The position numbers and the translations under genes are program-made. From Pyrocephalus nanus (lineage: Eukaryota > Chordata > Aves > Passeriformes > Tyrannidae), in assembly GCA_038380795.1 (NCBI GenBank), contig CM076269.1, forward strand, positions 3,534,001 to 3,598,000: a DNA stretch of 64,000 nucleotides, given 5' to 3'. Below are positions 14,768 through 27,300 of this stretch, piece by piece (positions within the stretch are counted from its first letter, which is position 1; every line of letters starts with the position of its first letter). The notes under the pieces are model-generated. The model made no database searches. It worked only from the letters and a program-made list of their open reading frames with translations, and was not told where the DNA came from.

Positions 14768-15030
14768 AGATCATAGAATCATGCAATGTTTTGGGTTGGA
14801 AGGAGCCTTAATCATCTAGTTCCACCCCTCCTCCCCACCATGGGCAGGGACACCTTCCACTAGACCAGGCTGATCAAAGCCCCATCCAACCTACCCTTGG
14901 ACATTTCCAAGGATGGTGCTCCAGCCCTCTGCTGTCTTCGTGGCCTTCCTCTAGACTCACTCCATCAGATCCATGTCCTTCCCTGGCATTTGTAGGGGTC
15001 CTGCCAGGAACTAGAGTGTGCAGAGAGAGC
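14768..15030 (-). mobile_element. CR1 LINE 3'-end fragment with internal deletion, antisense
   Basis: It starts with cagatcatagaatcatgcaa and gttttgggttggaaggagcc, the reverse complement of the CR1 3' tail (ggtcccttccaacccaaa followed by the ATTCTATG-type octamer). The next ~130 bp follow the antisense CR1 3' region (gacaccttccactagaccagg, catccaacc). At about 14940 the match jumps to a more internal CR1 segment (cctctagactcactcca, agatccatgtcc), which suggests an internal deletion. Sense strand is minus. It lies in the upstream ST3GAL3 intron. Confidence 0.88.
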
Positions 15031-18000
15031 TTTTCAGCCATGTGCAATAAATCTGAAACTTCCCAGTCGTCGTGACATCCACAGAACATCTTAGGGAAAA
15101 CTGTCCTGTGTGAACACAGGAGGAGGCTGGACTCCTTACGAGGTGGGAGAGGGGCACTACTGCCTGCAGTACTTCCTGATTTAAAAGTTGCCAAGTGGTC
15201 TGCCAGGCCACGAAGGAGTAGTTGCTTACCTAGTGGATGAAGGCAAGTGGCTTCAGGTAGACACAGGGAAGCCAGTTGAAAGCTTTAAGAGATACAGTCT
15301 GAGAACACTTAAGGAACATAATTGATTTAAAGGCTTCTGTTGTGCAGAGATGGAGTGTAGGAACTTCCCAGGTGAGAGCTGCGTGAAACAAAACTTCTCC
15401 AGGCTTGGTAACATCAAATCCCAAAGGCAGAATAAGGGAAGACCTTGAGGGCAAAGGGGGGATTGAGAAGTAGGAGGCAGTGTGATTGCTGAGGCAGCTG
15501 GAAGGAGATCTGATCTTCTGTGGGGGGTCTTCTGGTTTTGCTGCACTGAACTTTCCTTGGGCTTTTAGTACAGGGAAGAAAGGTAGAAGGGAAAAATCAG
15601 ATACAGTCTTTCTGCATAATGTGTTTCTACTTACATGCATGAGAACAAAAAGGATTTAATTCTTCGTGCATCAGGTCATATATACCTGGGCAATTCCTTG
15701 CCAAAGCATGTGACAGCTGCAAAATGTCTGTATGAATTCCAAGGAAGTCTGGACAAACATTTGGAGGAGGGATCCATTGCTGGGAGGGAAAAGGGGGGTT
15801 GCTGATTAGACAAACCACATCAAGCTCAGGAAATCCACTCAGCTGAAAATGTTTGAAAGCTGTTTGAATGTTGGGGAGGAAATATTTTATCTCTTTGCCC
15901 TGCTCTTGCTTTACCTTGGACATTCATTTATTGCCATTTTTGGAAAAGAGATTTTGAACTCTGATCTGACCCAGCACAGTCTCACTCTCATCCATAGGTA
16001 GGATTTTCCTTGCTGCCAGGCAAGCAAGCTGATGAATTCTTACAAAAATAATCCCAAGCTAAAAATCAAGCAACACTTCTTTTTTTTTTTTTTTTTTTTT
16101 TGCCCTCCCTCAGAGACAACCAGTTCTGGTGCAGTGACTGTAATTACCAAGGAAGCACACAGCTCTGATCCCCGTGCCTGTCCTGGGGTTAGTGTTGGTG
16201 CCTCAAGGTCCTTGCCCTCAGTCCAGGCTCTTCACTAGTGTTTCAAGAAGCACCCATGATGGCTTTCAGAGGGTGATAGCAGTGAGCAGAGCAGGCAAAG
16301 TTTGTTCAGGTTTGTGCTTTGCAGCATCAAGCATGCTCTTGGCATCAAAAGAAGTTAGTAGCCGTGGAATAAAAGCTCCCTCTCACTGTTACAGATTCCC
16401 TAAAGGTGTACTGGCCCCAGACAATTTTTGAAGCAGTTTGTTGGTCCTGCTGCACATCAGCCTGTTCTTATTTCTGCTAGAGCCACTCTTGTATTTTTGC
16501 TCCCACTTCCTGTTTTCAGGGAAATAATAATCCCTGTAACGAGGGGTGCCGTTTTTCAAAGTTTAGCGGATAAAAATTGACAGGAGTGGACCTGTTTCGC
16601 TGCCTTTAAAGCTTGGTATCACCAGAGGGGCTGTCAGTTTGATTCACTCCATGACTGGCCAAGATTCTAAAATGAAAACCATTGCTGCAGAGCATGTATC
16701 AGGCTGTCATGGTGGAAAAACATGCACTGGGAATGCTCGGAAGTAATTGCTACAAGACAAGTTTGGTAATGTGTGTGACCTGATTTGTTGAGGAGATTGT
16801 TTACTATGCAGTTTCTGTTAAATTCAGCAAAGTGGCTGTCTCTGAAAAATCTTTCTTCAGTGACTTGCAGTGACTTGTGGTTTAGACAGTGATATTTACA
16901 CAGCATTGATGTGAGAATCTGCAGGTTTTATGACTGGGTTTCTTGTGAACCTCACTGCCTAATGCTCTTAGTCTGCAGCTCAGGAAAAAGCAAAATATGC
17001 AATGGAAAGGTAAAATTCAGGAGGGCTGAGCGTGAGCACTACAGAGACAGAGAGAGTAAGGTGGGAGGATCCTGTACTGTTTTCTCACTCCACAGTTGTC
17101 TGTTTGAACAGTTGCCCTAAGAACACCCATAAATACTTGTGGGAAGTTCTCCTTTTGGCCAACAGCGTGTCTGTTTTCCTGGCTAATGCAAATCTTCTGT
17201 TTCTCTTGTCATTGAGATCAATGGATACTCAGCTAATGTAGTCCTTCAACTTTTTTGTTTAGACAGGGAAATGTAAGAGTATCCTGAACTAGATTGGCAT
17301 TGTGGGCTTTAATTTTTTTTTAAAACGGCCCTAAGTTAATATGGGGAAATTGTTTTTAGAAAAATAACTGCTTGGGAAAAAATTTGGAAGAGCGGTCACA
17401 ATGTTTTATAGGATTTTATTATTGCTTTAAAAAGAAAGGATAATATTATTATTGACCTGCCATTACTGTTGTTATTTATTTATTTGGTGACTTGAACCAT
17501 AGCTTTCTTGTTATTTATTCTGTTGTACCTAAGTAAGTTCAAAGTGACTAAGTATTTGTTGATTTATTGAAGGCTAGAGGTACTTAGGATGATAAGATAT
17601 TAGAAATACCTGGTGATTAAGATCACTCATCATTTATAGTATGGCCTTCATTTTCTTGTGCCAGTGCTTTTCAAAGCTTTCACTTTACAGGCTATGAGCT
17701 TTCATGCCTTTTTTTTCAGTTTTTCTTAACCAAGGTGATTGTTTTGTTAAAAGTGAGATTAAATGAGAACAAAATGACTGCAATTTGTCATTTTAATGGA
17801 GAGATTTCTTGCCCTGTCACACCAAGCATGTCTGCTCCCAAAATGTCTGTAGTGAAAAGTTTAATACCTTCATGGAATTACTTTTAAAACTTTCAAGAAG
17901 TGGAAGGAAAACACAGAATACATTCTCTATGACAGATATAAATTGCAAGTAATTGTTTGTGGAGCACCATCTAAGTAGTTAGACAAACATGGGTGGGCAA

Positions 18001-18079
18001 ATAAAAGAATGAGAAAATAAACCAAAACCGGATGATGTCAAGAAACTACGGTGAATAGACTGAATTCCAGGCTGAGGAG
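15031..18079. other. Intronic gap, nothing identified
   Basis: Unique sequence with a 22-nt T tract at 16080. The minus-strand 136- and 97-codon frames at 15230-15640 overlap each other in different registers and show no known domain. AT-rich stretch at 17290-17560 with ATTATT/TTTATT runs. Confidence 0.55.
16080..16101. repeat. 22-nt T tract
   Basis: Uninterrupted run of T preceded by aacacttc and followed by gccctccc. It makes a long polypyrimidine tract but no recognisable exon follows. Confidence 0.95.
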
Positions 18080-18494
18080 GAGAGTGAGCTGGTGGAGGCT
18101 CCAGAGCACAAGTTCTGTGAGGGGCAGCTGAGGGAGTTGGAGATGTTTAGCCTGGAGAAAAGGAGGGTCAAGGGGACCTCATCACTCTCCATGCAGCTCC
18201 CTGAAAGGATGCTGTGGTCTGTTACGTGTCCTCTTCTCCTGGAAAATGGCTTTAAGTTGTGCCAGGTGAGATTTAGATGGGATATTAGGAAAAATTTCTC
18301 CACCAAAATGATTGTCGAGCACCGGAAGAGGCTGCCCAGGGAAGTAGTGGAGTCACCATCCCTGGAGGTGGCTAAAAGGTGTTTAGATGTGGCACCTGGG
18401 GACATGGTTTAGCTATGGCCATGGCAGTGCTGGGCTAATGGTTGGACTCGTTGATCTTAAAGGTCTTTTCCAACCTAAACAATCCTATTGTGAA
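18080..18494 (+). mobile_element. CR1 LINE 3'-end fragment, sense
   Basis: This is the clearest CR1 copy in the window, on the same strand as the gene. In order it shows ggctccagagcacaagt, cagctgagggagttgg, tttagcctggagaaaagg, gggacctcatcactctc, agttgtgccaggtgagatt, gggatattaggaaaaattt, aggctgcccagggaagtagt, ggagtcaccatccctggagg, gtttagatgtggcac and the 3' end ggtcttttccaacctaaac. Typically only the 3' end of the ORF2 transcript is present (5' truncation). The low divergence suggests a relatively young copy. The frames at 18046-18405 (-) and 18092-18412 (+) are repeat-derived. Confidence 0.93.
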
Positions 18495-20150
18495 CGAATC
18501 CCTGATGGATTCGGGGAGATGCTGGGTTACAAGGTCACTCACTCTCTGTACTTTGTTCCACCCACTCGCTAAGGGCATGGAAAGCTCCCGGGTGTGGCAG
18601 GATTTCTGTGTCAGCTGGCAGTGCTGCACACTGGAGCCACTTCATGTCGGGTTGCCTGAGGGGGTGGGTCACTGAGAGAGTATTAATTGTAGGAGTGAAC
18701 TTATTGATGCCTTCTACAAAGGCTGAACGCAGTTAACGCTATTAAACGTTGCTACTGGGACAAAAGCAGTGGATCAGCAGTGTTCACTGCCCTTTGTAAT
18801 ATTCAGGAGCAAATACAAATGTGGATGATGAATGTGCCTGCAGCATTTCTCCGGTTTGGAAGTTGGAATCGCTCAGACTGCACTTTGTCCATGTGCAATA
18901 GCTCCCTTTGATAACAGCCAAAGACATGTAATTTTAACTTTAGCCGTTGTGTCTTGTTTTCTTTCCCACAGCTGTAGGAAAAGTGCTTTCTTTATCGAGG
19001 ATACTGAAAGAGAAGATGTATTTGTGTGGGTTTTTTGTCCCCTCATCTTCACCATAACCATTTCCTTTAGTAGCTAATAATATTTAGTATTTATTTCAGT
19101 GACTTTCATAAATCTCAAATGCATAAACCAGCAGCATCCTTTTTTTCTGCATTTTTTTTTTCTTGTGGGAACTTGTTGAAATGAACTATCTCATTGAAAA
19201 ACTCCATTCCTGGAAGGAGGAGGACTGTTGTACCGTTCCTCAAGTGGTGCAGTAAGAATCGGGAGGGTCTGCCTGCTTTGATTAGTGAATCAGGGAGGAT
19301 ATCTGTTCCTCCAGAAGATTTATAGCATTTTGGAGGGCAGGCTTTTAAAGCATGCCTTGTGCTTCAGGTATCCATCAAGCCTCTTAGCAGAGGCCTTTGA
19401 AGGTACTGCCACGGGTGCTGTTGTTGCTGCACAGGCCCTTGCCAGATACATGTTGAATTTGGACATGTGGACAAAGGGGAGCGTAGCACCCTGTGCTGGA
19501 TGGAAGGATAGGTCTTATTTTTTCCACCTGTTTTGAAAGTAATACAGGAGAGATCCACGTGGTTCATGGTTCTTTTCTTCACCCGAGCAGTCAAGTTGCA
19601 ACTCCAGTCTCTTCCTCCCTGCCTGATCTCTAACTCAAGCCAGACACTTTCTGTGTGGGATGATGAAGAAAGGATGTAGCTGTCTGTGCTGGCACTGTTT
19701 GCAGTTCTCTCTGCAGCACCCACTTGCTCTGTGAGTCAGTAAATCCTTTTGGTTTTGTCAGGTGGCCTCTTACATGGAAAGTCTTCAGTGTCCAGTCTCT
19801 GTGTCCTATCTCTGGAAACAGTACCCAGAAAGAGGTTTTACAAGCTCAGTGTCTTACCCTTGTTTTGTTAAGATACTTGTTTATTTTTAAAACCATGGGA
19901 CTAAAGGAGAGAGGCGTACATTAAACACTGCTGATATTATCTGGAAGATTTTAATGCATGTTGCTTTACAGATCACTCTTAGGCTAAGGGCTGGAATTAA
20001 TAAGGTGATAGAGGAGCCAGAGAATTACATGAAACTGGGCACAAGCTACACATCTACCCTATCAAACATTATCTCCAGTTACAGAAGTACCTACTGGCAA
20101 CCTGAGGGGAAAAGATCCCTCTGAAAACACTCTTTCCACTTGGGCTTTTG

Positions 20151-20197
<47 letters not shown>

Positions 20198-23100
20198 GTT
20201 TTCAGTGAAATCCTTGGAGATTTTTGCATCTGGTTAAAGGAAGAAAAAAGCCTCTGTCTGAATCCTAAATAGTAACAACTGGCTGCCCCCAGTTTGTCCT
20301 GCACTACAATGTGAAGCCTATTGTGCAGCAGAGAACCAAAAACGCATCTGGAATTTTTCCCGTCGGGATTGATGTGAATCTTGTTAATAGCAGCTTTGTG
20401 ATGTATCTGTAATTGTTTTTCAGTGACATTATTCTGAGAGGAATGGAGTTTTTTTGGATACACTGTACAGATGCATATCAAGTGGCTGTACCTGGGAGAT
20501 GGCACTTAAAGCTACATTATCCTGTTTCACTTCATAGAAGGAAAAAAGCTTATTCTGTGGTCAGATGGATGAGACTGCTTTGACTTCGAGGCAAGCTTGA
20601 AAATCACACAACTGTTCCTTGAACGACTTCCTACACGAAGGAGCATGCCAAATTAAATTGTTTAGGCATTAGGAATTTGTGCAGTGGAGAACATTTCCAC
20701 TCTCGCTGTTTTTTAAGCTAGGACGTCCATCTGCTGAATGGTGCAAGTTATGGTGTGGATTCCAACCAAAAAGCTCAGTTTTAAAGTGCTCAGGGAGAAC
20801 TGTGCTTGCCCAGCATCTCCCATTCTTGTCCAACACCTTCTTGTGCTTTCAGCCCCTTCTTGTTTTCGCTGCAGATTTCATTCTCATTTCTAGTTTGTAT
20901 CTTCCTGTTTCCTCAAAAAAACTGCAGACTTGATTTGATATTGTCACTGCTATGCCAGTTTCTCACATGAAACCCATATTGTGATGACTTTAAAAAAAAA
21001 ATCTTTTGAAAATAATTGACAGAAAATTGTAAGAAACGTCACAGCGAACTATGTGTGTAATTGTCTCGGAGCATCAATTTGTGTGGTTTACAAAGAAGCT
21101 GAATGATTTACTTCTTGTCTTTGTTTCTTTGCATTTAATTATCTGCCTGTCTTGTGTGCTGTAGGCAGCTATTGGAGCAACAGCTTCTGCAGACTTTTTT
21201 TCTCTCACTTTTAGTGTTTTTCTCTCATTTCCTGTTTGTGTTTGAAAGCAGGCTTGTCCTTTGATTGCATTTTCATTGGGGAAACTCTCTCTGGATCAAC
21301 TTAAAGTCACTGTAGGGAGCTGCACTGATGAGAATTGCAACCTGCAAATATTCAGGAATAATGAGTCAGGATGGAAAATGCATGCAGTTGGGAAATAATG
21401 GATTCTTTTCATTCTTCCTTGGGTTTCTGAGCACTTATTAGTTATTGAGGTCTCATTTCCAAATATAAGGCTAGAAAAGTATTTTTTTTTATTTGCTATG
21501 TTTTTGGGGGTTTTTTTACATGAAAGCTGAGAGTTTCCCAGGAGTGGGATATGGGGAACTGTATCCTGTAGAACTTTTCAGAATATAACCCTACATGTAA
21601 GAAAATCAGGAGAGCTGACAAGACCTCTGTTAATGTCATGATGTGTATTTCACAGCAGAGTAATATTTTCCATATCATGTCAATAGGAATTTTTTGTCTC
21701 AGTTCTGAAATGGCATTGATCATTCCAAAAGTGTATGAGCCTTGAAAATATTGACTGTTCTCTCAGACCAACCCATCTGTTTCAGTTACAATGCTTGAAA
21801 CACTGACGTTTCTTCTGCCAGCATCCTCACTCCAGCAAGACTTATGCAGGAAACTTTTGCCCCAACTGGATTTTTGACCCAGATAAGAGCAACAGGACAG
21901 AGGTGAAGGAACATCAGGCTTTCAGAAACTGAACAAATTATGAAGCCCAGTCCCTTGTCTGTGCAGATAACCCCTTTCATAGAATGATCAAGCTTCCTGT
22001 CCCAGTGGAATATGAACAGGAACAGAATCGTGCCAAGCTTTGGGCGACTGGCAGAGTTGGTGGCTGGCATCTTCCATGGGAGCTAACTATTTCTTCTTGG
22101 GAGAAGGATTGGACCCTTTCACGTTCCCTCCTCATCTCGTTTTTTATTTGCACGGAAGGCTTTGGAAACTCAGGCAGTAATTACAGTCTGCTTTCACTCA
22201 CCTTCATCGTGTTTCCAAATACCACATAATCTCATCTCTTTGGCTCAGTGCTCCCTCCAGCTCTTGAAGCCCTCACCTGGCTTCTCATAGGAAAAATGAG
22301 CTGTAATTCAATCTTGCATCATTGACAATAACACACGAAAAGCAAGCTATGACACTGAAGTGATGTTAGGAGACTGGTTTTTAAACTAACAAAACTCTGC
22401 GTTGTCGAGAAGTTAGCTTTTCACCCTTGCATAATTGTGTTTTGGTATTAGGGAGTTCTGTGAACAATGACAAATTTTTGCATGTTGTCTTATAAGCTGC
22501 ACTATGAGGCAGGTCAGGACAAAGTTTCTGCCTTGTCTGAGTTTTATAGCTTTTTTTTTTCCCCTCCCCAAAAAGGAAGCCAATACCTTTAAACCAAGCT
22601 TCTTGTTGGGTTTTTTTTGAGTGCATGAGTGGTTTTTGTCTGACATATTTGGAGAAACAGTAGGAAAGTCCGAGGGTTTCATTAGAGCAGGCAAACTGAT
22701 CTCTTTTTGTCTTTAATTCTTAGTTTATCTCAAAACTTTCCAGTCCCCGTGATTACTACTTGTGTTACATAGGTGAGCTGCTCGGGACACCTCATTGGAC
22801 TTCATGCATGTCAGAACACAGTCAGTTAGCAGGAGGGACTGAGCTGATATTAAATAATTTGTTGATTTTGTGCCTTGGTGGTGCCATAAGCTCAAGATAT
22901 TAATGACTGCAGAAAGGTTAAACTTTACGTGTCTTCCTGTTTATCACAAAGGTGCGGGGTACAAACAGAAAGCAGTCTTGGCAGGCAGCAGGCTGCAAAA
23001 TCCATGTGCTGCTTATCTGCAGTGGTGTTTGTACTGAAATTTTGATTACCATATATGAAGAGAAATACTTAAAAAGCATAAGGAGTCTGAAGAGCAGCTC

Positions 23101-23469
23101 TTGATTCCCAGCTACAGCAGACTGTAGCTTGGGATTTTGGTCCTCTCCTAGCAATGTTATCCCAGTGTGAAAGTGGTTTTAGATGAAATAGATCTGTGCA
23201 GGACTTCAAAAGATCACCTATTTATTTTCCCTCTTAAAAGTAGGCACAGCCATGACTAACCCTTGTTTAATAGATATAAACTTGTTCTTAAAAAATAATA
23301 CAATCAAATCAGAAACCAGCGTAGCTGATATGAGTTCTGTAACTCATGTCCAGACAATAGATTTCAGTGTGTAATCCACCCAAGCACAAGAAACCTTTTT
23401 TTAATGTTTAATTTAAGTTTCCTTTGCTGCATTCTAGGTCCAGGGTTACTACCTGTCTTTACCAGGGAT
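18495..23469. other. Intronic gap with long T tract, no gene
   Basis: Contains the 42-nt T tract and several shorter ones (19139-19161, 21483-21517, 22550-22560). Neither strand shows a recognisable protein. The minus-strand 103-codon frame ending at the T tract is discussed as a possible retrocopy. Confidence 0.55.
20154..20195. repeat. 42-nt uninterrupted T tract
   Basis: The longest homopolymer of the window: 42 consecutive T between gcc and agg. It could be slippage growth of an intronic pyrimidine tract, or the poly(A) tail of a minus-strand retrocopy whose body would lie to the right (20196 to about 20505, where a 103-codon minus-strand frame happens to end at the tract). I saw no target-site duplication. 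True length may differ because assemblies misjudge such runs. Confidence 0.97.
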
Positions 23470-23755
23470 ATAGAGGTGCTGCCTTTCTCTTTTGCAGCAG
23501 CCTTGTAATATTTAATGGCTTATCATGTCCTTTCAGTTCTCTCTAGACTAAACAAAGTAATTTTTTTTCTAGCTTTCCTCAGAGACCGTGTTTTCTAGAC
23601 CTGAGATCTTTCTCAGAGCTTTCCTATGGCCTTTTTTCAGTTTGTTCATTTTTTTTTTTTGCTTGAGGCCCAGAATTGGATATGGTCCTTGGGCCAATGC
23701 TTTCCGATCCTGACTAAAGTGGAGTATTTAGCAGGTTTTACAGCTGTGATAGTTA
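23470..23755 (-). mobile_element. Ancient CR1/L3-like LINE fragment, antisense
   Basis: Reading + gives the antisense of an old amniote CR1 3' region: tcagagaccgtgttttctag, acctgagatctttctcag, ttcagtttgttcat, then a poly-T expansion, then gaggcccagaattggatatg and ctaaagtggagtattta. The last two correspond to the 'cccagaactggacacaatactcc ... gagtagagcgg' part of ancient CR1 consensus. It is strongly diverged, so an old insertion. The ORF on + at 23626-23880 overlaps it and is not a gene. Confidence 0.7.
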
Positions 23756-24164
23756 CATTTTCAGTCATGATAGGATGTTTATCTTTTCTGCAACTGTGTG
23801 ACAATGTTCTGTGTGTGAACTGCAGAGCGGAGGATGGAGGCCCTTTAAGATACACCCTGGAGCAGCTGGTCCTGCTCTAAACAGAGCAGGGAGCAGGCAA
23901 TGGGAAAAGCCTGCACAGACGAGTTTAAACAACCTACTAGGTGATGGAGAGCAGAGGGCAAGAAGGCTGATGATGCTCCAGGGTGCTTCAAAGGTACAGA
24001 GCAGTCATTCCCAGGAGAGATGGCTGGGATAACTGGGATGGCTGCTACGTAGTCCGCAGGTTTTTTGTTCAGTTGACTTTACCTGCCCCTTCCTTTTCTT
24101 TGCTTATGAAATAAAACCTGTCCAAGGGCGTTTTTCTGGAGTGGTTTAGACATTTAATGTCAGA

Positions 24165-24193
24165 AAGGACCATGGTTTACACTCATGGTCCTT
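24165..24193. repeat. Perfect 10-bp inverted repeat
   Basis: The arm aaggaccatg at 24165-24174 is followed after 9 bp by its exact reverse complement catggtcctt at 24184-24193. It is too short for a miRNA precursor, and each arm overlaps its own partial palindrome (ccatgg). Possibly a chance hairpin. Confidence 0.85.
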
Positions 24194-24234
24194 CTTGCAA
24201 AGCTGCAAAGGATCAAGTGATTACACCAGCTCAG

Positions 24235-24335
24235 TAAAGGACAAAACCCAAATGTCAGAGTTACTAGGACAGGGCAGAGAACAAAGCAGAGCAGTGTTGT
24301 ACCACTGCATAATTCAGTGGTGTCTGTATCGAGAA
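24235..24335 (+). mobile_element. Possible ancient CR1-like fragment
   Basis: The words taccactgcataattcagtgg and tgtctgtatcgagaat resemble the old CR1 ORF2 C-terminal region, normally about 'ccactgtataaatccatggt ... cacttgaatac'. The orientation would be sense on +. Similarity is short and eroded, so chance is not excluded. Confidence 0.35.
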
Positions 24336-27300
24336 TGGCCTTTGCAGCCTGAGGGAGACAACTCTAGGTACACTCAGGATCTGTAGGCACAAAGAGCTTG
24401 GAAGAAGATGGGTGGGGATCTGTGGCTCACTGTCCCTTGGGAAAGAATTAAGAGGTCTCAGATGGCAGTGGCCAACCATTCTTCAGTGGTAAGTTGTCTT
24501 TACCATAATATTCTATTTTAGACTATTTCTGCAGTTTGCTAAGATCAACTTAATTTTTGGCCTGATGTCTGCTGTTAAAGATATTCTTGTTGCAGCCATC
24601 CTTTTTTTGTTGTTGGTTTTTGTTTGGCTTGTTTGCTAGTGTGGGAAAAGTGGTATGTTGGTTGTAGGATGGGGTTAATCCTTTTTAATGTGGTTTCTTA
24701 AATTTTTGAGGAATCTTTGAGCTGCTTGGATTTTTGTGACAGAGGATTAATGTCAATAAGAAATGTGAAATCGGGACATCACAAACCTCCTCAGTCCTAT
24801 GCTCTCATACCATGCTGGTCCCCGGAGAAGGGAGGCAAGGAGAGAGCATACATCTTGGTCTCACCAGGGAAAAAGGGAAAGGTTAGTTTAGATTTTCTCT
24901 CTCTATTCTATAAATGCCTCTGTCAGACCTAATGATTCAAGTGCTCGAGTGCTTTGGCTTGTATTTCGTCCATTTTATTAATAAAATTAGTAGATTTTGT
25001 GCCTTCTGTCTAACCATGGATGCTTTTGAGCATCAATAAGCAGAAGATAGAAGTCATGCCGGAACAAATAAGTCATTTATTTATGTGGCTTAAAAAAAGA
25101 AAAAGTTATTCTGGCCCCTTTACAAATGTGCAGGGTCTGTACAACATTAGGTTTTAGCACCATTTGATTTTTTCCCTTTGGCTTCCACTTTTCTGTTGCT
25201 GCTGATTCTCCCTAATTAAAGAAAAAACAAAAGGGCAGGTTGGCTTGAAGAAGGAGGGGGAAAAAAAATAAAAGAGAGGAATATCTGAGAAATAAGCCCA
25301 CAGAGGAGCTTAGTGGCTGCCAACCTGCCTTTCCTTAGTGTCATGACTTACAGGAATGTGATGCCATCTTCTCCTTTACTCTTTCAGAGACTTGACCTTG
25401 TCTTCCTCCCTCCTCATTAAAGCCAAGGGCACATCAATCAGTTTATTTATTTTACTTTCTGTCAGATGCATCTTATTCTCTCCCACACATTTATGTATTA
25501 GTTGCCTTGAAAGCAGCAGACAGGAATAGGGAGCAGATTCCAGTCAAGATTCAGTGTCTGGAATTGTTCAATAGCTACCTTGACCAGCAGCAGTGTAGTC
25601 TAGGATTTGGTCTGGGGTGCTTTGGGTGGTGTGTTCTGCTCATGCTTAATTCCTAATGCACATCAAAGAGGAGTAGCTGTGAATGGATCTGAGTATCAGG
25701 GGCAGAACAGAATGGTCGGAAAACTTGGCTGGGGAGCTTCTGGCAGGCTGTTTAAGCCTTCCAGGTAGAAATGTTTTGGGGTCACAACTCTTCTTTACTT
25801 GTCAGGGGGGAAATAATTGGAAGTGTAATGTTTTGTCACATAAGCCAGAATCCCCAAGGCACAAATGTGTATCACATTTTCTTGTGTATATAGACTCCTG
25901 TTTAAGAACAGCTTTTGGCAGCACACTTCCTTTCACTGTGCGTGGGGTACAAGTTGTGTTGGAGATTTTATTGATGTTTTTGTGTGAGGCATTCAGACTT
26001 GAGAGCTGGGGGAGATTTGGTGCATACCTCACAATTACCATATCCAGCGTTTCGTCCATTTAGATGTCATTTGTGTTTTATCAGGGTATGCCATTCAAAC
26101 TAGAGATTTTGGATGCTTGGCATTTCTCTCTCAAATTACATAGGCTGTAAGTGTGTGCTACAAGCATCCAAACTCTTCATCTTTTCCGGGCTGTCACGTG
26201 CAGTGAGCTTGCATTATGTCTGTTCTGGAACTGGGTTGGGGTAGAGAGGGGAAGTGCTTAGAATTTAAATCTGAAAAAATCAAAACTCTCCCTTTCTGTG
26301 TGGGTTTCTGAAGCAACACAGGCCCGTTTCAATTCTGGATAGTGGTTGCTGGTGAAGCCAACCTGCCTTTAGGATAGTCCTGGCCAGAAAACTCAGGCAA
26401 AACGCAGCATCCTGTACCGAGCTGCCCCAGTGGATACAGAGTTTAACATCACTCAGAAGCATTTGCTGTTTTTCTGTTTGACAAACTCCCATGCATTCCT
26501 TGGAATGTATTTTAGGTGCTCTGCAGAGAGCATTCCCATGGCCTGTTTGAGGCATATCCTGATACTTCCTTGAAGGGTCCTGGAATACGCCAGTCGTGGT
26601 TCAGAGCTGAGGCAGGACAGCATTTCCCTGTCCCAGCTGGACGTTGGTTCTGACCCACTCTGATTTATCGAGGTGGCAAAGGAGCTTACAGCATTTATGA
26701 TTTCTTAATATTTCCAAAGTGGAACTTCTTTCAAGATTTATAAGAGCTAAATATCCTCTAATTTGCTCCCTTTTTCTCCCATATGGATATAATATTTCCC
26801 CTAAACTGTTCCTCCTCCTTCTTAAATGAATTAAAAGTCTGTTTCCCTGGCTCTGTGTACAGTAGTGTTAAATATTGCCAAATAGTAGTAGCTGGTCTAA
26901 GGCTAATATGTTCCTTGCTAGAATAAACCCTAAATTTACTTTTAACAAGTGATTAAAAGGCTAATGGTAATTTCAGCCTTCTCTTTGGCATGATTTTAAT
27001 CCCTTGGTCCAAGCAGAAGGGACATCATAGAGCATCAAATCAATCGTGCTTGAGCTTCAGCTGATTTTGGGAACTCCCCTGGGGTCCAGGGAGTTCTTGA
27101 AGGATCTGAGTTCCCTCCTTGTTTTACCAGCCCCAAGGCTGTGACCCCCAGAGCACTCTGTGGGACTTGCCTTCTGCTGTATGTTCAAATGGTGGCTGTA
27201 AAGGAAGAGCTGTGAACATTTCTGCTGTAGCCCTTCAGGTTATAAAAGCTCTTGCACTGTATGAGAGTCCTGCAAAGATTCCTCCTGTTGATGTTGGAAG

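Noticed and set aside
18046..18412. Overlapping 119- and 106-codon frames on both strands
   Set aside because: Both are translations of a sense CR1 copy; landmarks such as aggctgcccagggaagtagt account for the sequence.
24165..24193. Hairpin as a miRNA precursor
   Set aside because: Ten-bp stem and 9-nt loop are far too short, and the flanks do not extend the pairing.
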